A stretch of DNA of 37,000 bases from Prorocentrum cordatum (taxonomy: Eukaryota; Sar; Dinophyceae; Prorocentrales; Prorocentraceae). The translations under genes and the position numbers were made by a program. A model generated the notes under the pieces. The model saw nothing but the letters and a program-made list of their open reading frames with translations, was not told the origin of the DNA and ran no database searches. The first letter of the stretch is position 1. Each line of letters opens with the position of its first letter. Positions 9,137 through 18,893 of this stretch are shown in pieces. The stretch is taken from NCBI GenBank assembly GCA_963575745.1, contig CAUYUJ010000148.1, positions 497,344 through 534,343 of the forward strand. The letters run 5' to 3'.

Positions 9137-11083
9137 TCAGCTGCTCCCAGACGCGGGCTGGTCCCACCGAGGCTCACAGAGTTGCTTTGCTTCGTCAGGG
9201 TGCGTGTAATACATGGGCGAGACTCTTTCGTACAGCGTTTTTGGGTGCGGGCGACTGTAGTAGTTGCCATGGCACTGCGCCTGCACGTCCACGAGGATCC
9301 CGAAGATGTGCCCCCTGAAACAATAGCCATTGATGTTCTGCCTCATGCCGCCAATCCAGTACGTGTACTCGCGCCTGTGGAAGTCCCATTCTGCCTGGAT
9401 CACAACGCGCGCGTAGTATTGGTGCTGCGGTTGCACCAGGCAGAAGACGATGTCTCCTTTCTGCACGGTGGGCGCCTCCTTCACGACGCAGCCAGGGCCC
9501 GCTTCCGCTGTTACAGCTTCGATGGGGTGAAAGGTGCAGAAGTCGTGCGACCGCGCCAGAGGCCACATGGAGTTCCCCGAGCTCGGGCACCACACGGGGA
9601 AGCCGGCTAGGAGGTACTCATGCATCATCTTGTTCCTCTCTCCCCGCAGCTTTAATTCCAGAACGAACTTGTCGGGGTCCGACGCTGCGCCCTCGACCAG
9701 CGTCCAGTCCTTGTGGAACGCGGGAAAGGCCTCGTGCGGGGACGACAAAACAAAGGGTGGAAGGCGCTTCGGCTTGCTCTGCTCGACGGCTGCGGCCTCC
9801 TCGGGGGGCAACTTGGCGATGGACTTGTAACCTTTGGACTGCTCCGCCGTCTGGCCGACCTTTGCACGTAGCGAGAAGGCTGCCTTGGCTCTTGCAGCTA
9901 TGCGGGCATTCGTCGTCTGTTCCGCCTGCCGCTTAAGAAGTCCCCCGCGCTCGATGGGCTCCTCGCTGTGCTTCATGGCGGCAGAAACCGTCGTCGCCCG
10001 CGTGGCTGACCCACGCGGAGCCTGGGATAAGAGCTGGCGCCGCTCAGCCTCCATGCGTTCCTGCCGCGCTCGCTCTGACTCGGGCTTGTAGTGGTCCGCC
10101 TCTTGTCGCAGCTGCTCTCTCGTCATCGGCGGCGGCGGCGGCGCGACCCTGCCCGATGCATCGATTGGCCGTGGCGGGCGGGCGGGCATCCGTTTCGGAA
10201 GAAGCTGGCCCTCCGCGGGCGCGTCACTGACCCTCTTCGCTGGCGCGTGCTTGGCCCGCGGAGTCTTTTGTCTCCAATCATCCTCCTCCTGCCGAAGCGG
10301 AGATGTGAGAAGAGCACCCATCCCGCGCCGCGCATGGCTTTCTGGCCGTGTCCGCGCCGCGACAGGAGCATCCCGCGCCGCGCTGCGGGTGCGCTCTCTG
10401 CCCCTGCGGGTGCGGTCGCCAGCCTCTCGGGGGGAGTCGCTGTCGGAGATCACAATCGTGCGGCGCGGATCGCCAGACTGCTCGGTCTGGGCCCGCGTTC
10501 TGTCGGCCTCCAACGGAAGCCCCGTCAGCCTGAGCCCGCTCCTCGCCGCCATCGGCGGGCCACTAGCGCCTGCGCCCTCACGAGCTGTTGCTGCCTCTCG
10601 CCGCCCGCTTGACGCTGTTGCAGCCAACTGGCGCTGGCGCGGCGACGCCTCTCTCTGGCGATTCTGGGCGTTTGACAGGCGCCGCTGCTGCCCCACCCAC
10701 CGCTGCAGATCCCAGTGGTGCCGCACGCAGTCTTCGATCCCAGTCGCCCCTGGCGGGCTCCGACGCTCCCAATCTATCATCTGAGTGTTCCACCTGATCT
10801 CCTCATCGCTCAACTGCCAGCGTGCGGTCGCGTCCAGGCATCCGTGGGGTTTCTCCTGGCCCTCCCAGACTCCTGGACGGTCGAAGATCACCATGCCGTC
10901 ATTGTCCAACTGCTGCTGCTTGTGTTGGACCCAGCGCAGGCGGCGCTCATGATCCAACGCCTTATCGTGTTCGCCCTCCCGACGCGCTAACTTTATATTC
11001 AACTCGCACCGCCCCCTCTGGCTCCGCAAGCCTTTGCGCTGGTTGTGCAAGTAATCCCAGGTGCCGACCTGAAGACTAGCCAC
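9137..11083 (-). CDS. Large ORF with S24/S26-peptidase-like C-terminal domain
   Basis: The minus strand is open for 648 codons. The open frame begins with GTG and has an in-frame TAG upstream near 11115, so the true start is either the first internal Met (about residue 63, in N-D-G-M-V) or a splice acceptor near 11090. Residues 1-150 are charged and Trp/Arg-rich; 150-400 are low-complexity, basic and probably disordered, with an acidic V-I-S-D-S-D-S. Residues about 430-620 look like a folded domain. S-G-N-S-M-W-P at 502-508 resembles the G-x-S-M-x-P active-site box of LexA/signal-peptidase-type folds, and K-G-D-I-V-F-C near 542-548 resembles the strand that follows it. The usual catalytic Lys is not evident: R-V-V occupies the place after Y-Y-A. 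So it may be an inactive or repurposed fold. I infer a dinoflagellate-specific, possibly mobile-element-linked family; function unknown. Confidence 0.6.
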   Translation of the reverse strand: MASLQVGTWDYLHNQRKGLRSQRGRCELNIKLARREGEHDKALDHERRLRWVQHKQQQLDNDGMVIFDRPGVWEGQEKPHGCLDATARWQLSDEEIRWNTQMIDWERRSPPGATGIEDCVRHHWDLQRWVGQQRRLSNAQNRQREASPRQRQLAATASSGRREAATAREGAGASGPPMAARSGLRLTGLPLEADRTRAQTEQSGDPRRTIVISDSDSPREAGDRTRRGRERTRSAARDAPVAARTRPESHARRGMGALLTSPLRQEEDDWRQKTPRAKHAPAKRVSDAPAEGQLLPKRMPARPPRPIDASGRVAPPPPPMTREQLRQEADHYKPESERARQERMEAERRQLLSQAPRGSATRATTVSAAMKHSEEPIERGGLLKRQAEQTTNARIAARAKAAFSLRAKVGQTAEQSKGYKSIAKLPPEEAAAVEQSKPKRLPPFVLSSPHEAFPAFHKDWTLVEGAASDPDKFVLELKLRGERNKMMHEYLLAGFPVWCPSSGNSMWPLARSHDFCTFHPIEAVTAEAGPGCVVKEAPTVQKGDIVFCLVQPQHQYYARVVIQAEWDFHRREYTYWIGGMRQNINGYCFRGHIFGILVDVQAQCHGNYYSRPHPKTLYERVSPMYYTHPDEAKQLCEPRWDQPASGSS

Positions 11084-11104
11084 AACTGGAGGAGCTGTAG
11101 TACA

Positions 11105-11512
11105 ATTCGACGTCTAACTTGATATGTTACACCTCCCTGGGGCTATCCGACATGCTATGTTAGAGCTCCCTGGTGTATCTACCATGCTATGTAGGAGCTG
11201 CGTGGGAGCTCTAACATGGTATGTTCGATCTCCCTGGGGGCTCCAACATCCTCTAGCATGTCATGTTAGATCTCCATGGGAGCTTCAGCATGGTATGTTA
11301 GAGCTCCAATGCAGCTCTAACACCCTCTAACATGCCATGTTAGAGCTCCCTGTGAGCTCTAGCATCATGTAGCATGCCATGTTAGAGCCCCAGGTGAGCT
11401 CTAACATGGCACGTTGGAGCTCCAATGTAGCTCTAGCATCCTCTAACCTGCCACGTTAGAGCCCCATGGGAGCTCTAACATGGCACGTTAGAGCTCCATG
11501 GGAGCTCTTATC
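11105..11512. repeat. Palindromic repeat family A, block 4
   Basis: The same alternating GAGCTC and CTAACATG/CATGTTAG palindromes as in blocks 1-3, about 7 kb away from them and immediately upstream of the minus-strand ORF at 9137-11083. Copies here often carry an extra CCTCTAACATG half-unit. Confidence 0.88.
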
Positions 11513-11695
11513 AGACGGGGGGGGGGGGGTACTGCACCAGCCCAGATTTGGCTGGTCTGACCTGGCGCCCTTTGCCCTTGCCCTTGCGCGCGTCGCTGCC
11601 CTTGCCCTCGGCGCCCTTGTCCATTGCCAGCGCGCGCGGCGCGCGGGCAGAGCAGGGAGTCGAGCCGACAGCTACGGAGACGAGGGAGACAGAGA

Positions 11696-11732
<37 letters not shown>

Positions 11733-12188
11733 CCAAAGTTTTCGGATGAGGTCACTGCAGAGGTTTCGATGGGGATGGGAAGGTTGAACTGTCTCAGCTG
11801 CGGCAAAAGGGGGGGACCATCGCTCTGGAGGTTTCGATGGAGATCGCTCGCGTGCACGCGAACACGTGGGTGGGCTGGGGGCTGGGCTGGACAAGTGCGG
11901 TGGAAGACGGCCTCGTCGCTACTCCTGCCTCGCCCTGCTCCCCCCTCCTCCTTCAGCCCCATCACCCCCCTCGCCCCCCTCCTCCTGAGGGCGGCCCTGG
12001 GCGCCCGATGCTTCCCACCCCCACCCTCCCACCCTCGCCGCCGACAACCGCCGCCACGGGCAACAGCAGCCCCCCTCCCATCGGCGACCTTCAGGTCCCC
12101 AGCGGCGGGCGGCGCCGCCCGCGGCAGCGGCGCCCACGGAGGGGCGCAGGGGGGGAGGTAAGGTCGGACGACGTTGGGCGGCGCTCTT
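11513..12188. other. Low-complexity GC-rich stretch, no gene
   Basis: A G run at 11517-11529, a GA dinucleotide run at about 11693-11730, and C/CT-rich sequence at 11925-12085. The inverted CGGCGGGCGGCGCCGCCCGCG at about 12103-12123 can fold. Overlapping open frames are all compositionally driven. Confidence 0.6.
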
Positions 12189-12626
12189 TTACAACAAACT
12201 ATTGGCACGGCCATGGTGCCTGGGCACAGTGCTGCGACCGTCGCGTCGAAACGCAGAACCCAGTTCCGTGGGCTGTTGTAGAGCTGTTTGACGGCTCTGT
12301 CGACGCCCGCTTCTTCTCCCGAGCGGCACAGCCGTGCGGCACAGCACGCAAGTTCGCTGCACCGGGCGGGGATTGGCCTGCCTCTTGAAGAACTTGCAGA
12401 GCTTCCTGGGGCTCTTGTAATAGATCACACACCCACTCGGCGCCTGGGCAAGCGCTCGCAAAACGCGGGGCAGTGTAGGCAGGTCTTCCGCGAGAGCCTC
12501 TGCTACAGCCACGTGGTAGCTCTTGCTCGAGTTCCGAAGCTTCTCCGTGTACTGGATGCCTTTTGGAGAATCCTCCCGTGCAAAGTCAGTCGGCGTTGTG
12601 AAAATTATCCCGGCAAAGCAACCTAA
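12189..12626 (-). pseudogene. Transposase-like gene, C-terminal segment (piece 3)
   Basis: Read from about 12626 the minus strand encodes a segment starting C-F-A-G-I-I-F-T-T-P-T-D-F, then G-I-Q-Y-T-E-K, S-Y-H-V-A-V-A-E-A-L, L-P-T-L-P-R-V-L-R-A-L and L-C-K-F-F-K-R. Its first residues are similar to the last residues of piece 2 (A-A-F-T-G-A-F-Y-L-T), and from memory of the family this order is what normally follows piece 2. The open frame ends at 12189; the last 60 residues look less conserved. I infer the C-terminus of the same transposase-like gene, separated from piece 2 by an intron or insert, or a second truncated copy. Confidence 0.45.
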
Positions 12627-12764
12627 CAGCGATGTGTAAAAGCATATATGAAAGCATTCCCCTTAAGATTCAAATGAAAATCCAGTTGTAGAATTCTGCT
12701 GTTCTCGCAGTCGTAGTCGCGTTCGCGATGACAGTCGCAGCGGCAACGGCAGTCGCAGTCACAG

Positions 12765-13002
12765 CCTCAACCTCAGCCTGCCTCAGCCTCAGCCTCAGCC
12801 TGCCTCAGCCTCAGCCTGCCTCAGCCTCAGCCTCAGCCTGCTTCAGCCTCAGCCTCAGCCTCAGCCTCAGCCTGCCTCAGCCTCGGCCTCAGCCTCAGCC
12901 TGCCTCAGCCTCAGCCTGCAGCCTCAGCCTCAGCCTCAGCCTGCCTCAGCCTCAGCCTGCCTCAGCCTCAGCCTCAGCCTCAGCAGCAGCCTCAGAGCAG
13001 CC
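12765..13002. repeat. CAGCCT-type hexamer repeat
   Basis: About 240 bp of CCTCAG/CAGCCTG units, mostly 6 bp with 7- and 11-bp variants. It can be read as Ser-Leu or Gln-Pro repeats, but this is a property of the repeat. Confidence 0.9.
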
Positions 13003-13022
13003 TTGCCTCAGCAGTTGGGCAC

Positions 13023-13314
13023 GGGCATTCAAAATGTGGCCCGGGAATGGAGTTCTGGGAACTCGAAGAGCACGAAGTGGCCTACAGTTGGCTCCGGGCA
13101 TTCAAAATGTGGCCCGGGAATGGAGTTCTGGGAACTCGAAGACCACGAAGTGGCCTACAGTTGGCTCCGGGCATTCAAAATGTGGCCCGGGAATGGAGTT
13201 CTGGGAAGTCGAAGAGCACGAAGTGGCCTACAGTTGGCTCCGGGCATTCAGAATGTGGCCCGGGAATGGAGTTCTGGGAGGTCGAAGAGCACGAAGTGTG
13301 TGACTGTTGGCTTA
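13023..13314. repeat. 73-bp tandem repeat, four copies
   Basis: Copies start at 13023, 13096, 13169 and 13242 with GGGCATTCAAAATGTGGC (one has CAG for CAA). The last copy decays near its end. Because 73 is not a multiple of 3, each copy changes frame, which argues against coding. Confidence 0.95.
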
Positions 13315-13384
13315 AAACGACTTCTGCGGCACCCTGTCCGGCACCCGCCCAGACCCCCCTGTGGAGTCATCTGCTGCTCTCTTT

Positions 13385-14899
13385 TTAGACCATTAGAAAC
13401 CTATCAGTCTTCGCTGTTAGGTAAAAAGCTCCCGTGAACGCTGCTACAATCTGGGCGGCGATGCAATAGTCGGCGTCAGCTGTTGGCGCCAAGACTACGT
13501 TCCCCTTCTTCCCCAGGGCCGCGTGGCGGGCAAGATAATCCAGGAAGTCCACCGGGGCCTGATGCACCTTGAAACGCAAGCGCTGCGCCCTGTTGCGAGC
13601 GCCCACATCTACCACGCGAGCCAGCATGAGCCCAGCGGGGCGCGGGGGGGGCAGCAAGTAAGCGTCACGGCCCGCAGCTGGCCTGGCACTGCGCAGGACT
13701 TTCTTCTCTCGGGTACTCCTGGCCTTGGCGGCGGCCTTCGCCCCTCCAAGATTGCGCTCTCGGATCTTGGCCTCCCGCTTGGCGACGGCGGCGACGACTT
13801 TTGCAGCGGGCCCGACTGGATCTGCACCGCTCGCCTGGGCCGCCCCCTGAGCCAGCGCAGCGAGATCGGGGGCGCCCCCCGCGAGAAGGCGGGCGCGCTT
13901 GCTCGGGGAAGCGGCCGCCATGGCGTCGACGGCAGCTGCTCGCCTGCGCCCGAAGCCTACCTCTGTCCGACGTGCTGCCCCAGGCTCCCGCGTGCTTCCC
14001 TTGTCGCGCCTCTCGGCCCTCCTCAGCGGCACGATCTTCCCCTGCGCGACCTCATGTAGCATGAGCACATGCCTGTACCAACGACTGGCGGCAGAGCTGC
14101 TCTCGTCGTTGTCGTCCAGCCACGTGCGCAGCAACCTGCTGGAGGGCGCCTGGCCCACGAGTGCGCCCCCCTCGACGGACACGTCGAGGTGCCGCGCCCT
14201 CTCGGGGCAATGCACCTCCGAGAAACGGCGGAATCGCCTCTCCACGTTGCCCGTGCTCGTTTTCCATACAATGAAGAGCTCCACGAGGCGACGGCCGCTG
14301 GGGAGCTCGGGCCACTCCACCGCAGCGCGGCCCCAAGCCTGCCGCGCGGTGCCCCCGTCTCGACGATGCACCTCGGCACGGGGCCACATTTGCCGCAGCT
14401 GGGAGATTGCCTTCTGCTCGGGGGGGTCTGCCGCCTGGCAAATGCGCTTCAAACAGGCCTCGGCGTCTGTTGCACGCTCTGCCGTCGCAGACAGGGACAG
14501 GGGGGAAGGCAAGCGGAAGGCTGTAAAGGCGTGCAACCAAGAATGCTCTGGCCGATATAGCTTCACGTTCCCCTTCACATTGGCCACGATCCCCTGCGCT
14601 CGTCGAAGAGCCGCGTGGGCGGCTTCGCGGGCTCGGGGCCCCGTGCTCCAATCACCGATGCCAACGGTCTGGGCGCCAGTGCCGCACGCGAACCGCTTCG
14701 TGGCCTTCAGAAACTTGATGGTGACGCCAGTAAACGTGTTGGGGATGGCCAGAATATTCCCCTGGACGAACAATGTACCCAGCTTGGAGACGAAAGCGGC
14801 GGCCCTGGATTGAACGCTGGCAGCGTCGGGGTTGCTCTTGTCTCCGGTGGCGACCCAGGAGTAGTGCTCCGCGCTCAAGTCGGCCAGCAACCCCCCCCC
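13385..14899 (-). pseudogene. Transposase-like gene, middle/C-terminal part (piece 2)
   Basis: The sequence continues piece 1 in another frame after a run of nine G (minus strand; 14891-14899 on plus). Coding similarity resumes as L-L-A-D-L-S-A-E-H-Y-S-W-V-A-T-G-D. About two thirds through the first half, R-R-L-V-E-L-F-I-V-W-K-T-S-T-G-N-V-E-R-R-F-R resembles the hAT C-terminal dimerisation block (leucine-rich start, then S-x-x-x-E-R-x-F). This is followed by Lys/Ala-rich and Arg-rich stretches and a C-terminal part with A-D-A-D-Y-C-I-A-A-Q-I-V-A-A-F. The open frame stops at 13385, right inside the inverted-end insert, so its last few residues are probably intron- or insert-derived. hAT-like assignment is moderate, from motif shape only. 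Confidence 0.55.
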
Positions 14900-16761
14900 A
14901 GGAGCAGGCGCGAACTGTTCTCGCCCCCGAGCCCTTCCAGAATCTGTCGGGCGAGAATGCGCCGATCTTTGTCCTTCCCCTGGGGCTCCACTCCGAACGC
15001 CTCGAAAATGACTTCCCAACGCCGGCTTTCCCGTGCCGAGGGCCTCGCCCGACTGTTGAAACGCCGGGGGGCCCAGCCGAAGTTTTTGACGAACGCAGCG
15101 CCGTCTTCCACCAGCTGCTGCTCCCCGAGTGCGTTGCGGGACACGGTGGAGGTAGTCAGGAACTTGGCCAGACTTGGCGGCTTCTTACCCGTTGCCAGCA
15201 GCTCGTCCGCGGCTGTTGTTTCGCTGTCTCCTTTCATCGAATTGGCCAGAACCTTCTGGGGCGAGTGAGACTCGCCCCACGCGTGAAACGCCAGCCCAGG
15301 GAACGTAGCAGTTGCAGCCAGGGGTGCACTTAGTTCCGCCCCATCGCTGCACCATGCCCGAATCTCCCGTCGCACATGCCTGTGCAAGTCCCCGTCCAGC
15401 CCCCCGCCTGCCGTCTGGCACGCGCGACGGACGCACTCCTCCAGCATGGAAGCCTTGCCGTCGCAGTCCATGCCCCGCGGGAACTCCCGCACCCCGATCA
15501 CCCGATCCACGATCCAGGGCCCTCTGGGGCCCAGCTGTTCCAGCCAGCCTGCCTTGAGACCGTAGCTTGGGAGGAAGTCCAAAGCCTCCGGGATCGACCG
15601 CAGCGCGGCGCCAATTTCGACCTGGTACGTGCGGTCGAGGCCGTCCGCAGCCAAACGAAAAAGAGCACCATGCTTGAGGATCCTCTGCGTGATGATCTTC
15701 TCGTGCTGAGCCATGGTGGTCACCAGCCCTCGGCGCTGCCGACTAGACTCCAAAACTTGGCGGTCGCCCCCGCCGAACGCACCCCGCCACACGTCGAAAC
15801 TACTGAAGGAACTGGTTGTCTCCAACATTGCACGGGTGGCGCTCACTGCGCGGCAACTAGGGCGCTGGTCGGCGTTGCGGACGACGGCGGGCGCAGGCGC
15901 CACGGCTGTTGCAGCTGCTGCAGCTGATGCAGCCGTTGTGGGGAACACAGACACGGGGAGACCCTGGTGCGCACCTTCCGCTCGAACCCGCTCTTTCCAC
16001 GCCGCTTCTGCTGCCTGGTGCCCCTCGCACTGTGCATGGCGCGCGAGGTTTTCCGTGCGTTGGAAACTCGCGGACCCCTGGCCCATGGTGGAATAGCAGC
16101 GAGCGCCCTTGAACGCCGAGCAGAACAAGCAGACTGCAAGTCTACCACCTACGTAGCCTATCCAAGTTTCACTCTTCAGTGTTACTGGATTCGTCGCAGA
16201 CATCGAGGCGTTCCACTTCCCCTTGTTCTTCCAAAATTTGCAAGCGCCGCAGGTGGAGACGTGCTTTGGGTAGTCGCGGCTGGCGACGCGCTCCTCCAGG
16301 GTCATGGACAACGAAGGCGGGAACTTCTCGACTTCTTTGCTCGGGGCGGCCTTCGCCTTCGCTCTTGCAGCCGCGGCTGCCTCGCTGCTGGAGCCGCTGT
16401 CCTCTTCGGAGCCGCTGTCGGAGCCGCTGTTGGAGCCGCTGTCCTCTTCGGAGCCCGCTGCGTCGGCAACTCCGTCGGCGCCGTCGGCGTCGGACCCTGC
16501 GTCAGCATCGGCGTCCGAGCTGTTGCAGCTGCCACGGCTCGGCGAAACTGCCCTCGACGAGGCCGCCGAGGCCGCGCGGCTCGACGGGGCCGCTCTCGAC
16601 GAGGCCGCACGGCTCGAAGAAGAAGCAGGGCTCGGGGAAATCAAAGGAGAGGACGAGGCCGCAGGGCTCGGGGAAATCAAAAGAGAGGACGAGGCTGGAG
16701 GTCTCGGGGAAACCGCCCCAGCGGACGACGACACTAGTTTGAGCCAAGTCCTCCGGACCAC
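14891..16761 (-). pseudogene. Transposase-like gene, N-terminal part with zinc finger (piece 1)
   Basis: Open for about 625 codons on minus. The first codon of the frame is GTG and the first internal Met is near residue 153, so the start is unclear; an upstream exon is possible. Residues 20-75 are Ser/Ala/Arg repeats, and 80-130 an acidic Ser/Asp/Glu stretch. A zinc-finger-like region follows: C171-x2-C174, then C211-x2-C214 with H242-x5-H248 (C-x2-C-x27-H-x5-H, BED- or U1-like). Residues about 330-560 form a conserved domain with L-D-R-T-Y-Q-V-E-I-G and P-R-G-P-W-I-V-D-R-V-I-G. Zinc finger plus the hAT-like end in piece 2 suggest a DNA-transposon protein. The frame is lost at the nine-G run at 14891-14899: one extra or two fewer G would rejoin piece 2. 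This may be a sequencing error or a true inactivating indel. Confidence 0.55.
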
Positions 16762-17040
16762 AATGGTGACGATGGTGATGGTGATGGCGTTGCTGATGGT
16801 ATGGATGGTGATGATGATGATGATGGGGATGGTGATGATGGTATGGTGAGGGCGGTTGTGATTGCGATGATGGTGATGGTGATGATGGTGATTCTGGATG
16901 TGATGAGCACCACCATCATCACCATAACCATCTCCAACACCATCAGCACTACGATTTGATAAACAACATCATTACAATCGTCGTCGGCATCGAAACGCAA
17001 AAACACTCAACCGACTCAACCTAAATCCGCCCTAAATCAA
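16762..17040. repeat. ATG/GTG triplet microsatellite stretch
   Basis: Runs of ATGGTG and GATGAT triplets (about 16762-16900) followed on the same strand by the inverse, CACCATCATCACC (16909-16925), so the region can fold. It separates the two divergent genes on either side. No gene is seen. Confidence 0.85.
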
Positions 17041-17051
17041 GCCAGCCGAAC

Positions 17052-17798
17052 ATGCACACGACGAGGGATATCCACGGCGTCTTACCGGCACACGTCGGCA
17101 TGGAGGTCCGGCTCACGGCCGTGCAGGAGGAGCTGAAGAAAAAGATGGGGCCCGCGCGCGAGCAACGGGCCGCCATGGTGTCATTCGAGTTCCACGCAGA
17201 CGACGAGCGGGACTGCGAGGAGTGCGCGCCGGGCCAGCCCTTCCGCCCCCGCTACCTACCGCTGGGAATCTGGCTGCAGGTGCACGGCTTCAAGGACTCC
17301 CCGATCTACAAAGAGGTCGGCGAGGTGCTGCAGCAGGGCGCCGACGGCGCTGCCGACGACGCCGAGGCCGAAGCACGGGCGAGGAACTCGCTCATGTTCA
17401 GGCCCAGCGAGCAGAAGCTTACGTGGCAAAGCTCGGGGGCGCACACTGTGCGCTGCTCGGGGTTCACCCTGGGGCATGCGTCCTACCTGACCTCCACGCT
17501 GTCGCAGGGCCAGACGCTGCGCAAGGGCGCCACCATCGACTGCGCCAGGGATGGGGACGCTGGCCGCACGGGCAAGTCGGACGAGATGTGGTGGCTGCGC
17601 CTCTACGTCATGTTCTCCCGCGCCACGCGCATGCGGCACATGCTGATCCTGCGGCCGCGCACGCGAGAATTCCTGGAGCGCGGGCCGCCGGCGTCACTGC
17701 GGAAGGCGTTCCAGGAGTTCGACAAGAGAGCGGTGGACTCCAGGGCTGAGGCGGAGCAGCTTGCGGCAGAGCTGGGCTTCGTGTTGCCACCCGCCTGA
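17052..17798 (+). CDS. PIF1-like helicase, C-terminal fragment
   Basis: 248 residues from an ATG at 17052 to TGA. G-V-L-P-A-H-V-G-M-E-V-R-L-T at 9-22 resembles the start of the C-terminal domain of PIF1/RecD-type (SF1B) helicases. L-T-S-T-L-S-Q-G-Q-T-L at 146-156 matches the S-x-G-x-T box before motif VI, and L-Y-V-M-F-S-R-A-T-R at 184-193 matches motif VI with its arginine finger. The Walker A and B motifs that would sit some 300 residues upstream are absent, and an in-frame TAA lies just 5' (about 17025). So it is either a 3' exon (an AG precedes at about 17046) or a truncated copy. These helicase-like fragments are common in dinoflagellates. Activity without the N-terminal half is unlikely. 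Confidence 0.65.
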   Translation: MHTTRDIHGVLPAHVGMEVRLTAVQEELKKKMGPAREQRAAMVSFEFHADDERDCEECAPGQPFRPRYLPLGIWLQVHGFKDSPIYKEVGEVLQQGADGAADDAEAEARARNSLMFRPSEQKLTWQSSGAHTVRCSGFTLGHASYLTSTLSQGQTLRKGATIDCARDGDAGRTGKSDEMWWLRLYVMFSRATRMRHMLILRPRTREFLERGPPASLRKAFQEFDKRAVDSRAEAEQLAAELGFVLPPA

Positions 17799-18329
17799 GC
17801 GCCGCAGCGCGCACCTGGAGGCCCGCGGGGTTGTCCCAACGGCTGGCTCCCGCGCCCCTACGGCCTGCGAGGTTGTCCCAACGGCCTGGCCCGAAGGGTT
17901 GCCCCGACGGCTTCGCGATCTAGCCGTCGGCAAACGCGCGCGTGCTGGCCGACGCGGCGACGGCGCCGAGGAAAATCGAGTTGCTTGCCACGACCAGGGG
18001 GAACGGGAGGTGCACATGGAGAAGAGGCAGGAGGATGAGGAGGGAAGGCGCATGGGGGAGGGCGACGACGAGGAGGAGGTGGCGCGAGAGGAGGAGGAGG
18101 AGGAGGAGGAGGAGGAGGAGGAGGAGGAGGAGGAGGAAGAGGAGGAGGAGGAGGAGGAGGAGGAGGAGGAAGAGAAATAGAAGGAGGAAGAGAGGGCAGT
18201 GCATAGGGCAAGAAAAGAGGATGTCCGCCAGGGAGAGGAGGAAAGGGCAAAGGGTAAGCTAAACAGGTTTTCATGTGGGGTCCTACCGTCGGAGTAATTA
18301 ACGATTCATGGCGATGGTGACCGGGCAAC
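17799..18329. other. No gene; repeats of GTTGTCCCAACGGC and a GAG run
   Basis: At 17829-17915 a short unit (GGTTGTCCCAACGGCTGGC and relatives) occurs three times. From 18067 to 18178 the sequence is nearly pure GAG triplets, coding only for Glu runs. The remainder to 18329 is purine-rich without a recognisable gene. Confidence 0.7.
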
Positions 18330-18480
18330 AAAAAGATACCAATACCGCTATTCCCCGGACCTCTCCAACCATGGGTGCGCCCTGGCCAGAATGTCGAGGG
18401 TAATGCAGCCGTGACGCCGAGGGCTCGCCAAGAGGAGCAGAGGCATGACTATCTGCTCCTCTTCTGACCCAAGCTCCGTC
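18330..18480. repeat. Dispersed repeat R, copy 1
   Basis: Similar (roughly 70% by eye over 110 bp) to 32862-33000 and to 35146-35260. Shared landmarks in order: AATACCGCTA, ACCTCTCCA, GTGGG or ATGGGTG, ATGTCGAGG, GCAGCCGTG or CCAGCCGTGG, ACGAGGG. Function unknown. Confidence 0.6.
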
Positions 18481-18726
18481 CCCCTCACCCTCTGCCTGGT
18501 GGCTTCTGGGCTACACCTCGGGCCTCCAACGGCTTTCGGGCCGATCCGTACGCCCCTGGGAAGAGCCCTCGACGGGGCGCAACCGCTGGAAGGCATCCCC
18601 CGAGGCCGGAAGGCCGCTCGGAACGGGCGACAACGTCGGAGAACCTCGAACCTCGACCCCCCCCCCCCCGCCGCACACCCTTGGGCTCGCCGCCGAATCC
18701 AGCCCCTTCTGGGCTCGACGATAGCG

Positions 18727-18893
18727 GCGCGCAGAAGGGGGGTAGAGGGGAGGGGGGGAGGCTCCTTAGAAGAGGGCTGCTTGGCAAAAGCCGCCAGCCT
18801 TACATGTATAGAGAAGGCTCGCGCCTTCTAAGAAGCGGGGATGTTCCTGAAAACCGTTTGTCCACTTCCCCCCATAGCCCCCCTCTGCGCGTG
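18727..18893. mobile_element. Small foldback (MITE-like) element, copy 1
   Basis: About 165 bp. The left end GCGCGCAGAAGGGGGG and right end CCCCCCTCTGCGCG are inverted. Inside are a second inverted pair around a loop containing CCTTACAT, and TTCTAAGAAGC. The same architecture recurs at 19065-19230 and 31689-31830. No coding capacity. Confidence 0.55.

Larger units (their letters stand above)
12621..13422. other. Candidate intron or insert with 11-bp inverted ends
   Basis: The segment starts with ACCTAACAGCG (12621-12631) and ends with its exact reverse complement CGCTGTTAGGT (13412-13422). Read inwards, both ends continue with A-x-G. It lies exactly where coding similarity jumps from piece 2 to piece 3 of the transposase-like gene. 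The interior is almost all repeats: CCTCAG-type hexamers and a 73-bp tandem repeat. No canonical GT-AG pair restores the frame cleanly; a GC-type donor near 13440 is possible. Confidence 0.45.

Noticed and set aside
13523-14813. Plus-strand open frames of up to 304 codons opposite the transposase-like gene
   Set aside because: Shadow frames of the minus-strand coding region; the minus-strand product has recognisable motifs and these do not.
16735-16755. TTGGCTCAA on the minus strand near the start of the transposase-like frame, resembling the end of the dinoflagellate spliced leader
   Set aside because: Only nine bases match, the preceding part of the leader is absent, and one such match is not unlikely by chance in 37 kb on two strands.
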